NCBI GenBank assembly: GCA_044224905.1
Contig: JBGAJN010000004.1
Location: 186,001 to 250,000 of the forward strand
DNA: 64,000 bases
Direction of reading: 5' to 3'
DNA from: JBGAJN01 sp044224905
GTDB lineage: Bacteria; Verrucomicrobiota; Verrucomicrobiia; Limisphaerales; JBGAJN01
Every line of letters begins with the position of its first letter. Positions within the stretch are counted from its first letter, which is position 1. A model generated the notes under the pieces. That model was given only the letters and a program-made list of their open reading frames with translations. It did not search any database and was not told the DNA's origin. Of this stretch, positions 43,751-52,448 are shown one piece after another. The position numbers and the translations under genes are program-made.

Positions 43751-44710
43751 GTGCTCATTGCCTTGCTTTTGCTGGCCGTCGCGTTCGTCGCGTACACGAA
43801 CGGCGCGAATGCGAACTTCAAAGGTGTGGCGTCGCTCTACGGCAGCGGTACGGCGAGCTTCCGCACGGCGTTGCTGTGGGGCACGGGCACGACGTTCGCG
43901 GGCTCCCTCGCCGCGGTGTTCCTTGCTGAAGGGATGGTGAATAAATTCAGCGGCAAAGGTCTCGTGCCCGATGGGCTGACGGGTTCGCCGGACTTTCTGC
44001 TCGCGGTGGCCTTCGCGGCGGCGCTCACGAGCTTTCTTGCGACACGTTTCGGCTTTCCCGTCTCCACAACTCATGCGCTCACGGGCGCGCTGGTCGGCGC
44101 GGGATTGACGGCGGGCGATCACACCGTTCACTGGAGCGCGCTCGGGAAAAACTTTTTCCAACCGCTGTTCCTCAGTCCCCTGCTCGCGGTCGTCGTCGGC
44201 GCGGCCATTTACCTGATTTTGAAACGCGCGAACCTGGCGCCCGATCATCGAACACCGACACTCGACGCGTTGCACTTCCTGAGCGCGGGCGCGGCGAGCT
44301 TCGCGCGCGGATTGAATGACACGCCGAAGATCGCGGCCTTGCTGCTGATCGTGCCGGGGTTGGAAATTCGTTGGGGGATCGTGTGCGTGGCGGTGGTGAT
44401 CGCGCTGGGCGCGTTGCTCGATGCCCGGCGGGTCGCGGAAACACTGGCGAAGAAAATTACCGATATGAATCCCGGCCAGGGATTCGCCGCGAATCTCGCG
44501 ACCGCGTTGCTCGTCACCACTGCAAGCTGGAATGCGCTGCCCGTCAGCACGACGCACGTAAGCGTGGGCGCGTTGCTCGGGATTGGGATAACAACGCGTC
44601 AGGCCCGCTGGCCGATGGTCGCGCAGATCATGCTCGCGTGGCTGACCACCGTCCCTTGCGCAGCAGCTTTGGCGTCCGTGACCGTGATGGCGATTGGATG
44701 GCTTCGGTAA
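43751..44710 (+). CDS. Pit/Pho4-family anion permease
   Basis: This 319-residue inner-membrane protein starts with GTG and has about ten hydrophobic segments. Both Pho4 signatures are present: one as NGANANFKGVASLYG, where the usual GAND aspartate is Ala, the other as FARGLNDTPKIAALLL. PVSTTHVSVGALLGIG-like motifs occur in each half. The family moves phosphate, sulfate or similar anions (B. subtilis CysP is a sulfate member). Its place after the rhodanese suggests a sulfur anion, but that is inference. It is convergent with an ArsR-type gene. Confidence 0.88.
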   Translation: MLIALLLLAVAFVAYTNGANANFKGVASLYGSGTASFRTALLWGTGTTFAGSLAAVFLAEGMVNKFSGKGLVPDGLTGSPDFLLAVAFAAALTSFLATRFGFPVSTTHALTGALVGAGLTAGDHTVHWSALGKNFFQPLFLSPLLAVVVGAAIYLILKRANLAPDHRTPTLDALHFLSAGAASFARGLNDTPKIAALLLIVPGLEIRWGIVCVAVVIALGALLDARRVAETLAKKITDMNPGQGFAANLATALLVTTASWNALPVSTTHVSVGALLGIGITTRQARWPMVAQIMLAWLTTVPCAAALASVTVMAIGWLR

Positions 44711-44780
44711 ATGAAGCGTCCGGAGACTTTGCGCGGACGACGGCAGACCGTTTTCAGTGGAGAAAAATCAACCCGCGTGA

Positions 44781-45101
44781 TCAGCGCCGGCTGCGATTGA
44801 AATCGAAAGCGCAGCAGCCGAAGTCGAGACGGTTTTTATTGCGCTTCAACTCAGCGCGGAACCCGGGCGCGATGGAACACATGACGGCTTTGCCCGCCCG
44901 CGCGGTCACGACGATGCCGGCATCGCGCAAAACGGCGATGTGCTTGGAGACGTTGTATTGCGGAACATCCAAACGCCCGCCGAGATCGCTTACGGAGAGT
45001 GTTTCCTGAAGAAGCACCTGAACCATGCGCCAGCGGTTGTCGTCTCCCAGCGCCTTGAGGACGGAGACGCAGTTGTCGGTGGAGACTTTGGCTTTGGCCA
45101 T
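44781..45101 (-). CDS. ArsR/SmtB-type transcriptional regulator
   Basis: The ATG at 45101 gives 106 residues, the usual size; the frame is open upstream to 45296 without coding features. The winged helix shows CVSVLKALGDDNRWRMVQVL, then LSVSDLGGRLDVPQYNVSKHIAVL (recognition helix) and a wing GKAVMCSIAPG. Cysteines at about residues 10, 78 and a Cys-Cys in LDFGCCAFDF near the end could bind metal or persulfide. The gene is convergent with the Pit permease, not divergent, so regulation of that unit is inferred from neighbourhood. Confidence 0.85.
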   Translation of the reverse strand: MAKAKVSTDNCVSVLKALGDDNRWRMVQVLLQETLSVSDLGGRLDVPQYNVSKHIAVLRDAGIVVTARAGKAVMCSIAPGFRAELKRNKNRLDFGCCAFDFNRSRR

Positions 45102-45299
45102 GCGCCGATCAAAGCAGAGGAGCGCAAACTTGTCGCCGGGAAAAATGGTGAAAGTCCTTTTTCTGCACCCCACCGCGACCAACACTCCGGAAAATCTGGC
45201 GAAACAAACTTCTCCATGTTGCGTCACGACCCCGAGGGGAAATTCCTTTCGTCTCTTTCCACGGGCTTGTTGTCGCGGCGACACCACGCACAACACGAC

Positions 45300-45330
45300 A
45301 CGACCGCGCTTGAGCTATCAGCGCGGTCGT
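45300..45330. terminator. Hairpin downstream of the VPDSG gene
   Basis: ACGACCGCGC pairs perfectly with GCGCGGTCGT across an 11-base loop, ending 20 bases downstream of the stop of the gene at 45351. No T-tract follows, so it may act by Rho or as a 3'-protecting stem. The rest of 45102-45350 has no other supported feature. Confidence 0.45.
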
Positions 45331-45350
45331 TCGGTGAGGAACCAAGTAAC

Positions 45351-46022
45351 TTAGGCCGTCTTGAACTTGCGGCGCGCACCTTCCACGCCAAGGAAGCCCA
45401 GGCCCAGCATCATGGCGGTCAAGCCGCCATCCGGAACGCTGATCGGATTCAGCGATTTGTCAAAGCTGGTGGTGCCAGCCGCGGTGTGAACGATCGTAAT
45501 GATATCCGACAACGAATAGTTGGTGGAGGCCGCGAACGTGCCCAACGAGGTGCCCATGAAGGGTGTAGCGGTGAGGGTACCAATGCTTGCCACCAGATTG
45601 GTGCCTTGCAGAGTCTTGGAGTTGATACTCACGATTCCGCCACTCTGGGTGCCGCCGATTTCAGCCATAAATCCCATGTTGCCGGTGTTGAAGCCGGTTT
45701 CCGTGAACGTAATCATCAAGGTGCCTGCCCCGGTTGAATGATTGACGGAGTTGAGATCCAGCTGCGGAAACGTGGCCGATCCCAGCGTGGGTTTGGTAAG
45801 CCCGGTGGAGACGTTGATGTCCCAAACGCCGATAAGGCCGTTGTAGGTGACGACGCCCGCTTGAGAACTGGAGTCATTGAGGCCACCGTCGAGCACCGTG
45901 ATCGTGGTTGTGCCATCGAACAGGGTGAGGCTGGGTAGCGCGTACGTGCGCTCAGTCGCGAGGACCAGAGCGCAGGCACCGGCGGCCAGCAGGATTAATC
46001 TATTGTTGGGTTTGTTTTTCAT
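45351..46022 (-). CDS. VPDSG-CTERM secreted protein
   Basis: This 223-residue protein has a signal peptide (about 1-29, ending TYA), a beta-rich mature part (LTLFDGTTTITVLDGG, GVWDINVSTGL) and a C-terminal sorting signal of the VPDSG type: ISVPDGGLTAMMLGLGFLG followed by GARRKFKTA. This signal is distinct from PEP-CTERM and is common in Verrucomicrobiota. The function of the mature domain is unknown. Confidence 0.88.
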   Translation of the reverse strand: MKNKPNNRLILLAAGACALVLATERTYALPSLTLFDGTTTITVLDGGLNDSSSQAGVVTYNGLIGVWDINVSTGLTKPTLGSATFPQLDLNSVNHSTGAGTLMITFTETGFNTGNMGFMAEIGGTQSGGIVSINSKTLQGTNLVASIGTLTATPFMGTSLGTFAASTNYSLSDIITIVHTAAGTTSFDKSLNPISVPDGGLTAMMLGLGFLGVEGARRKFKTA

Positions 46023-46391
46023 AATTTCCGATCGCTTGTTGGTTTGTGTTTACCGTGAGGACATTTCTCTGAGCGTGAAAATAGGCGCGGAAAGAAATTA
46101 GAAATATGGGGTATAACCCTACCGCCTCCCCAGCCGTAACGTCGCCGTTGCAAGCAGAGCGGCGGATGGATCGTTCAAATCCTCCGCCCCGTCGCCGATT
46201 CCGAACCGCACCGGCGAGCGTTACTCCTTGTTACGTAAGGATCATTCGGGCAGAAAGGTTTCATCAGATGCGAAGACCTCCGAACCAAAGCGGACTTTTC
46301 ACACGCCGCCCAATCGATTGGCGGTCAACCTCCCGGCGCAATTGACGAACGCGAAAGTGGCTAATTTACCTCACAACGCCCACTCTCCCTT
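46023..46391. other. Intergenic region with a near-perfect dyad
   Basis: The 369 bases between two divergent genes hold no supported gene. One clear element is the 12-bp palindrome CCAATCGATTGG at 46310-46321, extended by flanking GCC and GCGG, about 70 bases upstream of the Pvc16-like start. A GTTCAAATCC near 46173 looked like a tRNA T-loop but its stems do not pair. Confidence 0.5.
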
Positions 46392-46904
46392 ATGAACACG
46401 TCAATATTTGCCGCCGTCGAACTTGCTCTGATCAAAGCGCTACTTACGGAACTGCCGCCCCGGGTGGAGGTGACGACGCTATCGCCAGCGGCGGCAGCCA
46501 AGTTCAAGGCGCGTCTTGCACAGACCGGTTGGGTCAACGTCACTTTGCTGCGCGTGGCGGCGGATGCGGCGATGCGCAATGCACCCGCGCGTCTCGCGCC
46601 CGCCGGCACCATACAACCCAGAGCCGCATTCGATCTAAGTTATCTCATCAGCGCTTATGCAGGCGTCGATGCAACCGCCAATGGCGGCGCACCGCACCTG
46701 CTGGAGTGCGTCGTTCGGGCGCTGATCCGGCAACCGATACAAACCGTGTCTATCGCCGATGCCGCCGGCACTACCACCGATGCCCAGATCACCCTGCAAG
46801 TCCAAGACCTTACGTTCGATCAAATGAACGGACTTTGGACCGCACTCGGCACAGAACTTCAGCCCGCAATCGTTTGTCTCGCCCGGCCCGTGATGGTGGG
46901 TTAA
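46392..46904 (+). CDS. DUF4255 (Pvc16-type) protein, orphan
   Basis: This 170-residue protein matches the N-terminal domain pattern of Pvc16 (DUF4255), a component associated with tube termination in contractile injection systems and tailed phages. The pattern includes the short N-terminal helix then LPPRVEVTTLSP, WVNVTLLRVAADAAMRN, FDLSYLISAYAGV and LLECVVRALIRQPI, and a C-terminal LTFDQMNGLWTALG. No sheath, tube, baseplate or AAA gene of such a system is within the window. It is therefore an orphan, or the system lies elsewhere. Confidence 0.75.
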   Translation: MNTSIFAAVELALIKALLTELPPRVEVTTLSPAAAAKFKARLAQTGWVNVTLLRVAADAAMRNAPARLAPAGTIQPRAAFDLSYLISAYAGVDATANGGAPHLLECVVRALIRQPIQTVSIADAAGTTTDAQITLQVQDLTFDQMNGLWTALGTELQPAIVCLARPVMVG

Positions 46905-47016
46905 GGCGAACCAACGCAACGACGTCGGGAGATCGACGCCGTTTATCCCGCGAACCAGCACCGATTGTGTCGGCTTGCCGAAAGTCGGTGATCGCCCGTA
47001 TGCTCCGCCGAGCCAA

Positions 47017-49254
47017 ATGAAGTTCACACCGGAGTTTAGCCGAGGAAGCGCACCACGCGCATGGCTAGCGCGTCCCGCTGAGCGTTGGCTTTCCCTGCTG
47101 GCACTGACGCTTGGTCTCGTTTTAACTGCACGCGCGGAGTTGCAGTTCGATGTGTTCATCGGTTTCGACGGCATCGTTCCTGAAACGCGGTGGATGCCGA
47201 TCACGTGCGAGATTTACAACGATGGCCCGTCATTTCGCGCGTTGGTCGAAGTAACCGCAGGAATGGGCCCGGGATCTCAGAGACAATTGGTGCCGGTGGA
47301 ACTGCCGACCAACACACGGAAGCGTTTGAGCGTGCCGGTGTTCGTCGCGGGCGGAGGTTATTCCGTCTGGTCGGCCCGCCTTCTAACCGAGAAAGGCAAA
47401 GTCCGCGCCGAACAAAACGGATTGCGCGCGCGTCGCGAAGTTCCGCGGGAAGGTTTCATTCTGGGCGCAATGGCTGGCTCGCAAGCCGGCTTGCCAACCT
47501 TGCCTGACTTGCCCGCAAACCGCAGCCAGCAGCAACCCGCGGTGGCGCGACTGCAGTTCGAACAGTTTCCCGACAACCCCTTGCTGCTCGATGGGCTTCA
47601 GGCCATTTACCTGAGCTCGGAGAAAGCGCTGGCGATGAAGAGCCCGCAAGTCTCCGCGCTGCACACGTGGCTCCATGCGGGCGGCCACTTGATCGTCGGC
47701 ATCGAGTCACCGACCGATGTGAACAGCACGCCGTGGTTGCGCGAGTTGCTCCCCTGCTCTGTCGGCGGAACGACTCCGGTAAAAGGAAACGGCGAATTGC
47801 AATCTTGGTTGGCGGCGCGCTTCGCTCAAGGCGAATACACCAACGCGCCGATCCGCACGAACGCCACGCCCGACTTAACAAAGAACCCGCAAAAGCGGCC
47901 GCGCCGGAATAATCCGAGCACCCCGACGGTCATCAAGCTCCCGCCAGTCGTGCCCGACTCCGCGTTCGACACGGCGGAGCTTTCGGTAATGGCCACATCG
48001 CTGCTCGATGGTCGCGCCGAGGTCTCGGTCGGTGATCGCCCACTCGTCATTGAAGCGCGCCGCGGACGCGGAAAGATCTCGGCAATCACGTTCAGCACGG
48101 AACGCCAACCCTTCACCACGTGGAATCATCGCGGGCTGTTCTGGGCGCGGATGATTGGCTTACCGGACGATTGTTGGAGCTCGCGCGATTACACGCGGAG
48201 TTACGGGCAGAACCTCGACGGCATTTTCGGCGCGCTCACGGAAACCAAACAGATTCGCAAGCTTCCGTTGAGCTGGCTGTTGCTGATCCTCGTCGCGTAT
48301 CTGCTGGTGATCGGCCCCGTCGATCGCATCATGCTGAATCGCCTCGGCAAGCCGATGCTCACGTGGATTACATTCCCGCTCTACGTCGCCGGTTTTTCGC
48401 TGATGGTTTATTACATCGGGTTCAAGCTGCGCGCCGGCGAGTCCGAGCTGACTGAGATTCACGTCGTCGATGTGATTTCGCGCGGCGATTTCGGTTACTT
48501 GCGCGGCCGCAGTTACTGCTCGCTCTATTCCGCGGTGAATAAGTCCTATCCGTTCGCCAGCGAGAAGACGGCGTTCAGCACCTTGCGCGGAGAACTCGGC
48601 GCGTCCGGCAATCTGACGCAAGGCCAACGCGATTCGAAAGTATTCCAGATCGGCAACAACTTCAGCGCGGAAGTAATGGTGCCGGTGTGGAGCAGCGCAC
48701 TCTTCATCAATGATTGGCTGCAGACTGCTCCGCCGCCGCTTTCGCTCAAAGTCACCGCCAGCGGCGAAGGTTTTCTGGTCGATTTGGATAATCGCCAAGA
48801 TCGCAGGTTGAAACAGAATTGGGTCGTCCTCAAAGGTCGCGTGCACGATCTCGGCCCACTTGGGCCCAAGGAGAAAAAGCAAGTTCACCTCAAGCAAAGC
48901 GACGGTGAATCGCTGCGCGACTTCGTGTCGCGCGAAATGCAATCGCTCGTTCAAGCGGCTCAGCAGCGACAGACCGCATTCGGAAACAATAATCCCACGG
49001 CCATGATTGACGTTCCGCGAAGCGTTTGTGTCACCTCGTTCGGCGGCGTGGTCAAAGATCCCGGTGCGCAATACAACCAACGTTCCCCGTGGATGCCGGG
49101 CAATGATTTGAGCCAGCAAACGGAATCGGGCGACGCCGTGTGGCTCGCGTGGGACGAAGGGCACTCATTCATTCCGGCGGTTCAACAATTCGCCACGCTC
49201 CGGCAGCAACGCAGCACGATGCTGCGCTTGGCAACACCGATCAATTCGAAGTGA
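47017..49254 (+). CDS. Large membrane protein of unknown function next to an ABC ATPase
   Basis: The ATG at 47017 starts 745 residues. An N-terminal hydrophobic segment (about 20-42, WLSLLALTLGLVLTARA) precedes a large extracytoplasmic region with a glutamine-amidotransferase-like stretch (GGHLIVGIES near 225). Two TM segments lie near 410-430 and 445-465 (LPLSWLLLILVAYLLV and FPLYVAGFSLMVYYIG), followed by another soluble part. The ABC ATPase starts 88 bases later and is codirectional. It may be a partner of that ATPase in an uncharacterised export system. Confidence 0.7.
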   Translation: MKFTPEFSRGSAPRAWLARPAERWLSLLALTLGLVLTARAELQFDVFIGFDGIVPETRWMPITCEIYNDGPSFRALVEVTAGMGPGSQRQLVPVELPTNTRKRLSVPVFVAGGGYSVWSARLLTEKGKVRAEQNGLRARREVPREGFILGAMAGSQAGLPTLPDLPANRSQQQPAVARLQFEQFPDNPLLLDGLQAIYLSSEKALAMKSPQVSALHTWLHAGGHLIVGIESPTDVNSTPWLRELLPCSVGGTTPVKGNGELQSWLAARFAQGEYTNAPIRTNATPDLTKNPQKRPRRNNPSTPTVIKLPPVVPDSAFDTAELSVMATSLLDGRAEVSVGDRPLVIEARRGRGKISAITFSTERQPFTTWNHRGLFWARMIGLPDDCWSSRDYTRSYGQNLDGIFGALTETKQIRKLPLSWLLLILVAYLLVIGPVDRIMLNRLGKPMLTWITFPLYVAGFSLMVYYIGFKLRAGESELTEIHVVDVISRGDFGYLRGRSYCSLYSAVNKSYPFASEKTAFSTLRGELGASGNLTQGQRDSKVFQIGNNFSAEVMVPVWSSALFINDWLQTAPPPLSLKVTASGEGFLVDLDNRQDRRLKQNWVVLKGRVHDLGPLGPKEKKQVHLKQSDGESLRDFVSREMQSLVQAAQQRQTAFGNNNPTAMIDVPRSVCVTSFGGVVKDPGAQYNQRSPWMPGNDLSQQTESGDAVWLAWDEGHSFIPAVQQFATLRQQRSTMLRLATPINSK

Positions 49255-49342
49255 TGAAAGATGAGGTCTGAGTTATGAATAATTCAAAGCAAGGATTCAC
49301 CGGCCATCTCTCATACTTCATGTCTCATAATTTTTAATCGCT

Positions 49343-50290
49343 ATGTCCTCCGCACCACCTGTCGCCGCTGTTCAAACCCTGAATCTCACGCGCAGCTATG
49401 GCGCGATGACCGCTCTCAATGCGCTCAACCTCACGATCGAGCGCGGAGATCTCTTCGGGTTCATCGGCTCGAACGGTGCGGGCAAGACGACCACGCTGCG
49501 CATCCTCGCCACATTTCTTAAACCGTCCAACGGCACGGCAAAGATTTTCGGTCGCGATGTCGTGAGCGACGCGGACGAGGTGCGGCACATGATCGGTTAC
49601 ATGCCGGATTTCTTCGGCGTGTACAAGGATATGGAGGTCACCGAGTATCTCGACTTCTTCGGCGCGTGCTACCGCATCCCGGCGGACAAACGCGAGCAGA
49701 CCGTGAAAGATGTGCTCGAGCTGGTCGGCCTCAGCGAAAAGAAAGGCGCGCTCATCGGCGCCTTGAGCCGCGGCATGCAGCAACGTCTCGGCCTCGCGCG
49801 CGTGCTCATCCACGATCCGCAATTGCTCTTGCTCGACGAACCCGCGAGCGGCCTCGATCCCCGCGCTCGCATCGAGATGATGGCGGTTCTGCAGGAGCTT
49901 CAACGCCTTGGGAAAACAATCATCATCTCCTCGCACATTCTCAGCGAGTTGCAGAGCCTGTGCAATCGCGTGGCCATTATTGAACGCGGGCAATTGATTT
50001 ACGCCGGACCCGTTCAAGGCACCACCACTCGCACGGGCAATCGCATTTACTGGGTCACGCTCGCATCCGATCAGGAGCGCGCGGCGGAATTGCTCAAGAC
50101 GCGCACCGAGGTCAAAGAGGTGATCGCCGTCGACGGCCAACTTAAAGTCACGCTGGCCGCCACGGACACTGATCCTGGTTTCCTCGCCGCCGCACTCGTG
50201 CAAGGCGGCTTCAAACTCACCGGTCTCTGGGAAGATGAGCTGGGCTTGGAGGAAGTCTTCCTCCAAGTGACCAAAGGGGAGACACAGTAG
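49343..50290 (+). CDS. ABC transporter ATP-binding protein
   Basis: This 315-residue nucleotide-binding subunit shows Walker A GSNGAGKTTTLRI near residue 45, the Q-loop region, the ABC signature LSRGMQQRLGLARVL, Walker B LLLLDEPASGLDP, and the switch histidine in ISSHILSELQ. The C-terminal ~80 residues extend beyond the core as in ABC-2 type exporters. No permease gene follows; the next gene is on the opposite strand. Confidence 0.93.
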   Translation: MSSAPPVAAVQTLNLTRSYGAMTALNALNLTIERGDLFGFIGSNGAGKTTTLRILATFLKPSNGTAKIFGRDVVSDADEVRHMIGYMPDFFGVYKDMEVTEYLDFFGACYRIPADKREQTVKDVLELVGLSEKKGALIGALSRGMQQRLGLARVLIHDPQLLLLDEPASGLDPRARIEMMAVLQELQRLGKTIIISSHILSELQSLCNRVAIIERGQLIYAGPVQGTTTRTGNRIYWVTLASDQERAAELLKTRTEVKEVIAVDGQLKVTLAATDTDPGFLAAALVQGGFKLTGLWEDELGLEEVFLQVTKGETQ

Positions 50291-50297
50291 CTCGCCG

Positions 50298-51080
50298 CTA
50301 TTTGATCGGCGAGAAGTCGACGGCCTTCATGTAGGTCGATTTCACACCACCTTTAATCGTGAGCGGGCCGCCGGCGTTTTCTTCGGATTTTTTCCGCGCA
50401 GCTTGCCAATCAGGATCAGCGCCAAATTCTTTGAAATTGGCGAGGCCCTTTTCCTTGGTCGGATGCGCGACAATGTAGATGAGGCGAGAACCCGCGCCTT
50501 TGTCAGCGTCGGTTGGATGCCAGTAGCCAATGTTCACAATGCCGTGCTTCTCGAACAACTTGCAGGTGTGATCGCGGAAACGAGCGTCAAGAGGGGCCAC
50601 CTTGCCTTCGGGAGTGGTGTAATCACGGAGTTCGAACACCCGTTCTGCGGCAGCAGCGCCGAGTTTCACCGCCGGTGAAAAATCCGCTGACGTCATGAAG
50701 ATCGACTCGGGTTTGACGGCAAGAATCTTACCGCTTTCCTCGGAGGCCTTTTGCGCCGCCTTCCACTGCGGATCCGCCTGAAACGCGGTCCAACTGGCCT
50801 TCGCTGCATCGCGGCTCTTGTGGGCGATGATGTAGATCAGCATGTTCTCCGCGCCTTTATCGGCATCAACGGGCACCCAGTAGCCGATGTTTTCCATGCC
50901 GTGCTTTTCGAAAATCTTGCACGTGTGATCACGGAAACGCGCCAGCAAGGCGTCGAGCCGTCCCGGCGCAGTGGTGTAAATCCGGAGTTCGTAAACTTTC
51001 CCCTCGTCCGCGCGCACTTGGGCGAGTCCGAGTGTGGCGAACACGAAAATGGCAGCAAATATTTTGGCGCAGATATTCAT
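50298..51080 (-). CDS. Exported protein with two NIPSNAP domains
   Basis: The ATG at 51080 gives 260 residues with a signal peptide (MNICAKIFAAIFVFATLGLA, cut near ADE); the longer frame to 51215 is not supported. Two tandem NIPSNAP domains follow, each with YELRIYTT/FELRDYTT, a CKIFEKHG or CKLFEKHG helix, NIGYWVP or NIGYWHP, and LIYIIAH or LIYIVAH. The family belongs to the ABM/dimeric alpha-beta barrel fold; the enzymatic role is unknown. It is convergent with the ABC gene, with a 7-base gap. Confidence 0.9.
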   Translation of the reverse strand: MNICAKIFAAIFVFATLGLAQVRADEGKVYELRIYTTAPGRLDALLARFRDHTCKIFEKHGMENIGYWVPVDADKGAENMLIYIIAHKSRDAAKASWTAFQADPQWKAAQKASEESGKILAVKPESIFMTSADFSPAVKLGAAAAERVFELRDYTTPEGKVAPLDARFRDHTCKLFEKHGIVNIGYWHPTDADKGAGSRLIYIVAHPTKEKGLANFKEFGADPDWQAARKKSEENAGGPLTIKGGVKSTYMKAVDFSPIK

Positions 51081-51162
51081 AGAGTTTCGCAGATGCCACC
51101 GACAAAGCGGCCGACTGTCAAAGAGATTCTGTGTCGCGAGGCTGCGGTCTCGGGCTGAAATG

Positions 51163-52311
51163 TCAGCGCTCGATTTTTCCGGCCAACACCTTGCGACTGG
51201 GAACGTAATTGGCAACGAACTCGCGCCGGAACTCGCCGAAGGTTCCCGCGGCGAGATGCTCTCGCACGTCCGCCATGATGCGGAGATAGAGGTGGCTGTT
51301 GTGAATGCTCACCAAACGCAGGCCGAGAATTTCGTTCACGTTCAGCAAATGGCGGATGTACGCGCGGGAATGATTCCGGCACGCAAAACAATCGCAGCCT
51401 TCCTCGATCGGACGGAGGTCGTTCTTATACGCGCCGCCTTTGATGCTGTAGGTGCCCTTGCGGGTAAACGCGGTGCCGTTGCGGGCGACGCGCGTCGGCA
51501 GCACGCAGTCGAACATGTCCACACCGCGCGCGACGAGTTCCACCAATTGTGCGGGAGTGCCAAGGCCCATCGCGTAGCGAGCCTTGTGCGCGGGCAGATG
51601 CGGCTCGGTGTATTCCACAGCCTTCATCATTTCGTGCTCGGGTTCGCCCACGCTCACGCCGCCAATGGCGTAGCCGTCGAATTCCATGGCGACGAGTTTC
51701 TTCGCGCACTCTTCACGAAGAGCAGCGTCGCTGCCGCCCTGGACAATGCCGAAGACGAATTGCCCATGCGCACGTTCCTGTTCACGACACTCCGCGGCCC
51801 AGCGCAAGGTGCGATCGACAGCGTTGCGGGCTTCGCGCGGCGTGCAGCCGTGGGGCGGGCATTCGTCGAAGACCATCGCGATGTCCGAACCGAGCGCACG
51901 CTGTATTCCCATCGCCTCTTTTGGACCGAGGAACAAGAGCGAGCCGTCGAGGTGCGAACGGAACTCCACTCCGTGCGGTTTGATTTTGCGAATCTTGGCG
52001 AGGCTGAAAACCTGGAAGCCGCCGCTGTCGGTCAAAATCGGCAAGGGCCAGTTGATGAATTTGTGGAGCCCCTTGGCGAGGCCAATGATGTCCAGGCCGG
52101 GACGGATGCTGAGGTGATACGTGTTTCCGAGAATGATCTGCGTCCCCATTTCGAGGAGTTCGCGGTTATCGAGGGCTTTGACACTGCCCTGCGTGCCCAC
52201 CGGCATGAAGACCGGCGTATCGATCACGCCACGGGTGGTCGTCAGGCGGCCAAGGCGGGCGCGAGAGCTCGGATCCGATTTCAGCAATTGAAACACGCGG
52301 CGATTGAGCAC
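51163..52311 (-). CDS. tgt: Queuine tRNA-ribosyltransferase
   Basis: This 382-residue enzyme exchanges guanine for preQ1 or queuine at position 34 of tRNAs with GUN anticodons. It shows the active-site LTDSGGFQVFSLAKI, the base-binding MVFDECPPHGC, GYAIGGVSVGEPE, and the zinc site near the C-terminus (CDCFACRNHSRAYIRHLL and HN). The length is typical. Confidence 0.96.
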   Translation of the reverse strand: MLNRRVFQLLKSDPSSRARLGRLTTTRGVIDTPVFMPVGTQGSVKALDNRELLEMGTQIILGNTYHLSIRPGLDIIGLAKGLHKFINWPLPILTDSGGFQVFSLAKIRKIKPHGVEFRSHLDGSLLFLGPKEAMGIQRALGSDIAMVFDECPPHGCTPREARNAVDRTLRWAAECREQERAHGQFVFGIVQGGSDAALREECAKKLVAMEFDGYAIGGVSVGEPEHEMMKAVEYTEPHLPAHKARYAMGLGTPAQLVELVARGVDMFDCVLPTRVARNGTAFTRKGTYSIKGGAYKNDLRPIEEGCDCFACRNHSRAYIRHLLNVNEILGLRLVSIHNSHLYLRIMADVREHLAAGTFGEFRREFVANYVPSRKVLAGKIER

Positions 52312-52448
52312 GAATTGCCGGCGCGAGGCAAGCGCGGTGGCAAGTCATTTGCTCAGAAGAGAAACGGTTTTGAATGCTCGCAACACGCGCCTGAATTTGA
52401 CGGCGCCGCCTTCGCCAAGGTGGCGCGCTGTGTCATTTCAAGACACGT

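Noticed and set aside
42770..44557. A 595-residue open frame antisense to the rhodanese and Pit genes
   Set aside because: The translation is arginine-rich shadow sequence; the plus-strand genes have clear signatures.
46160..46190. A tRNA T-loop-like GTTCAAATCC
   Set aside because: The flanking bases cannot form the acceptor and T stems.
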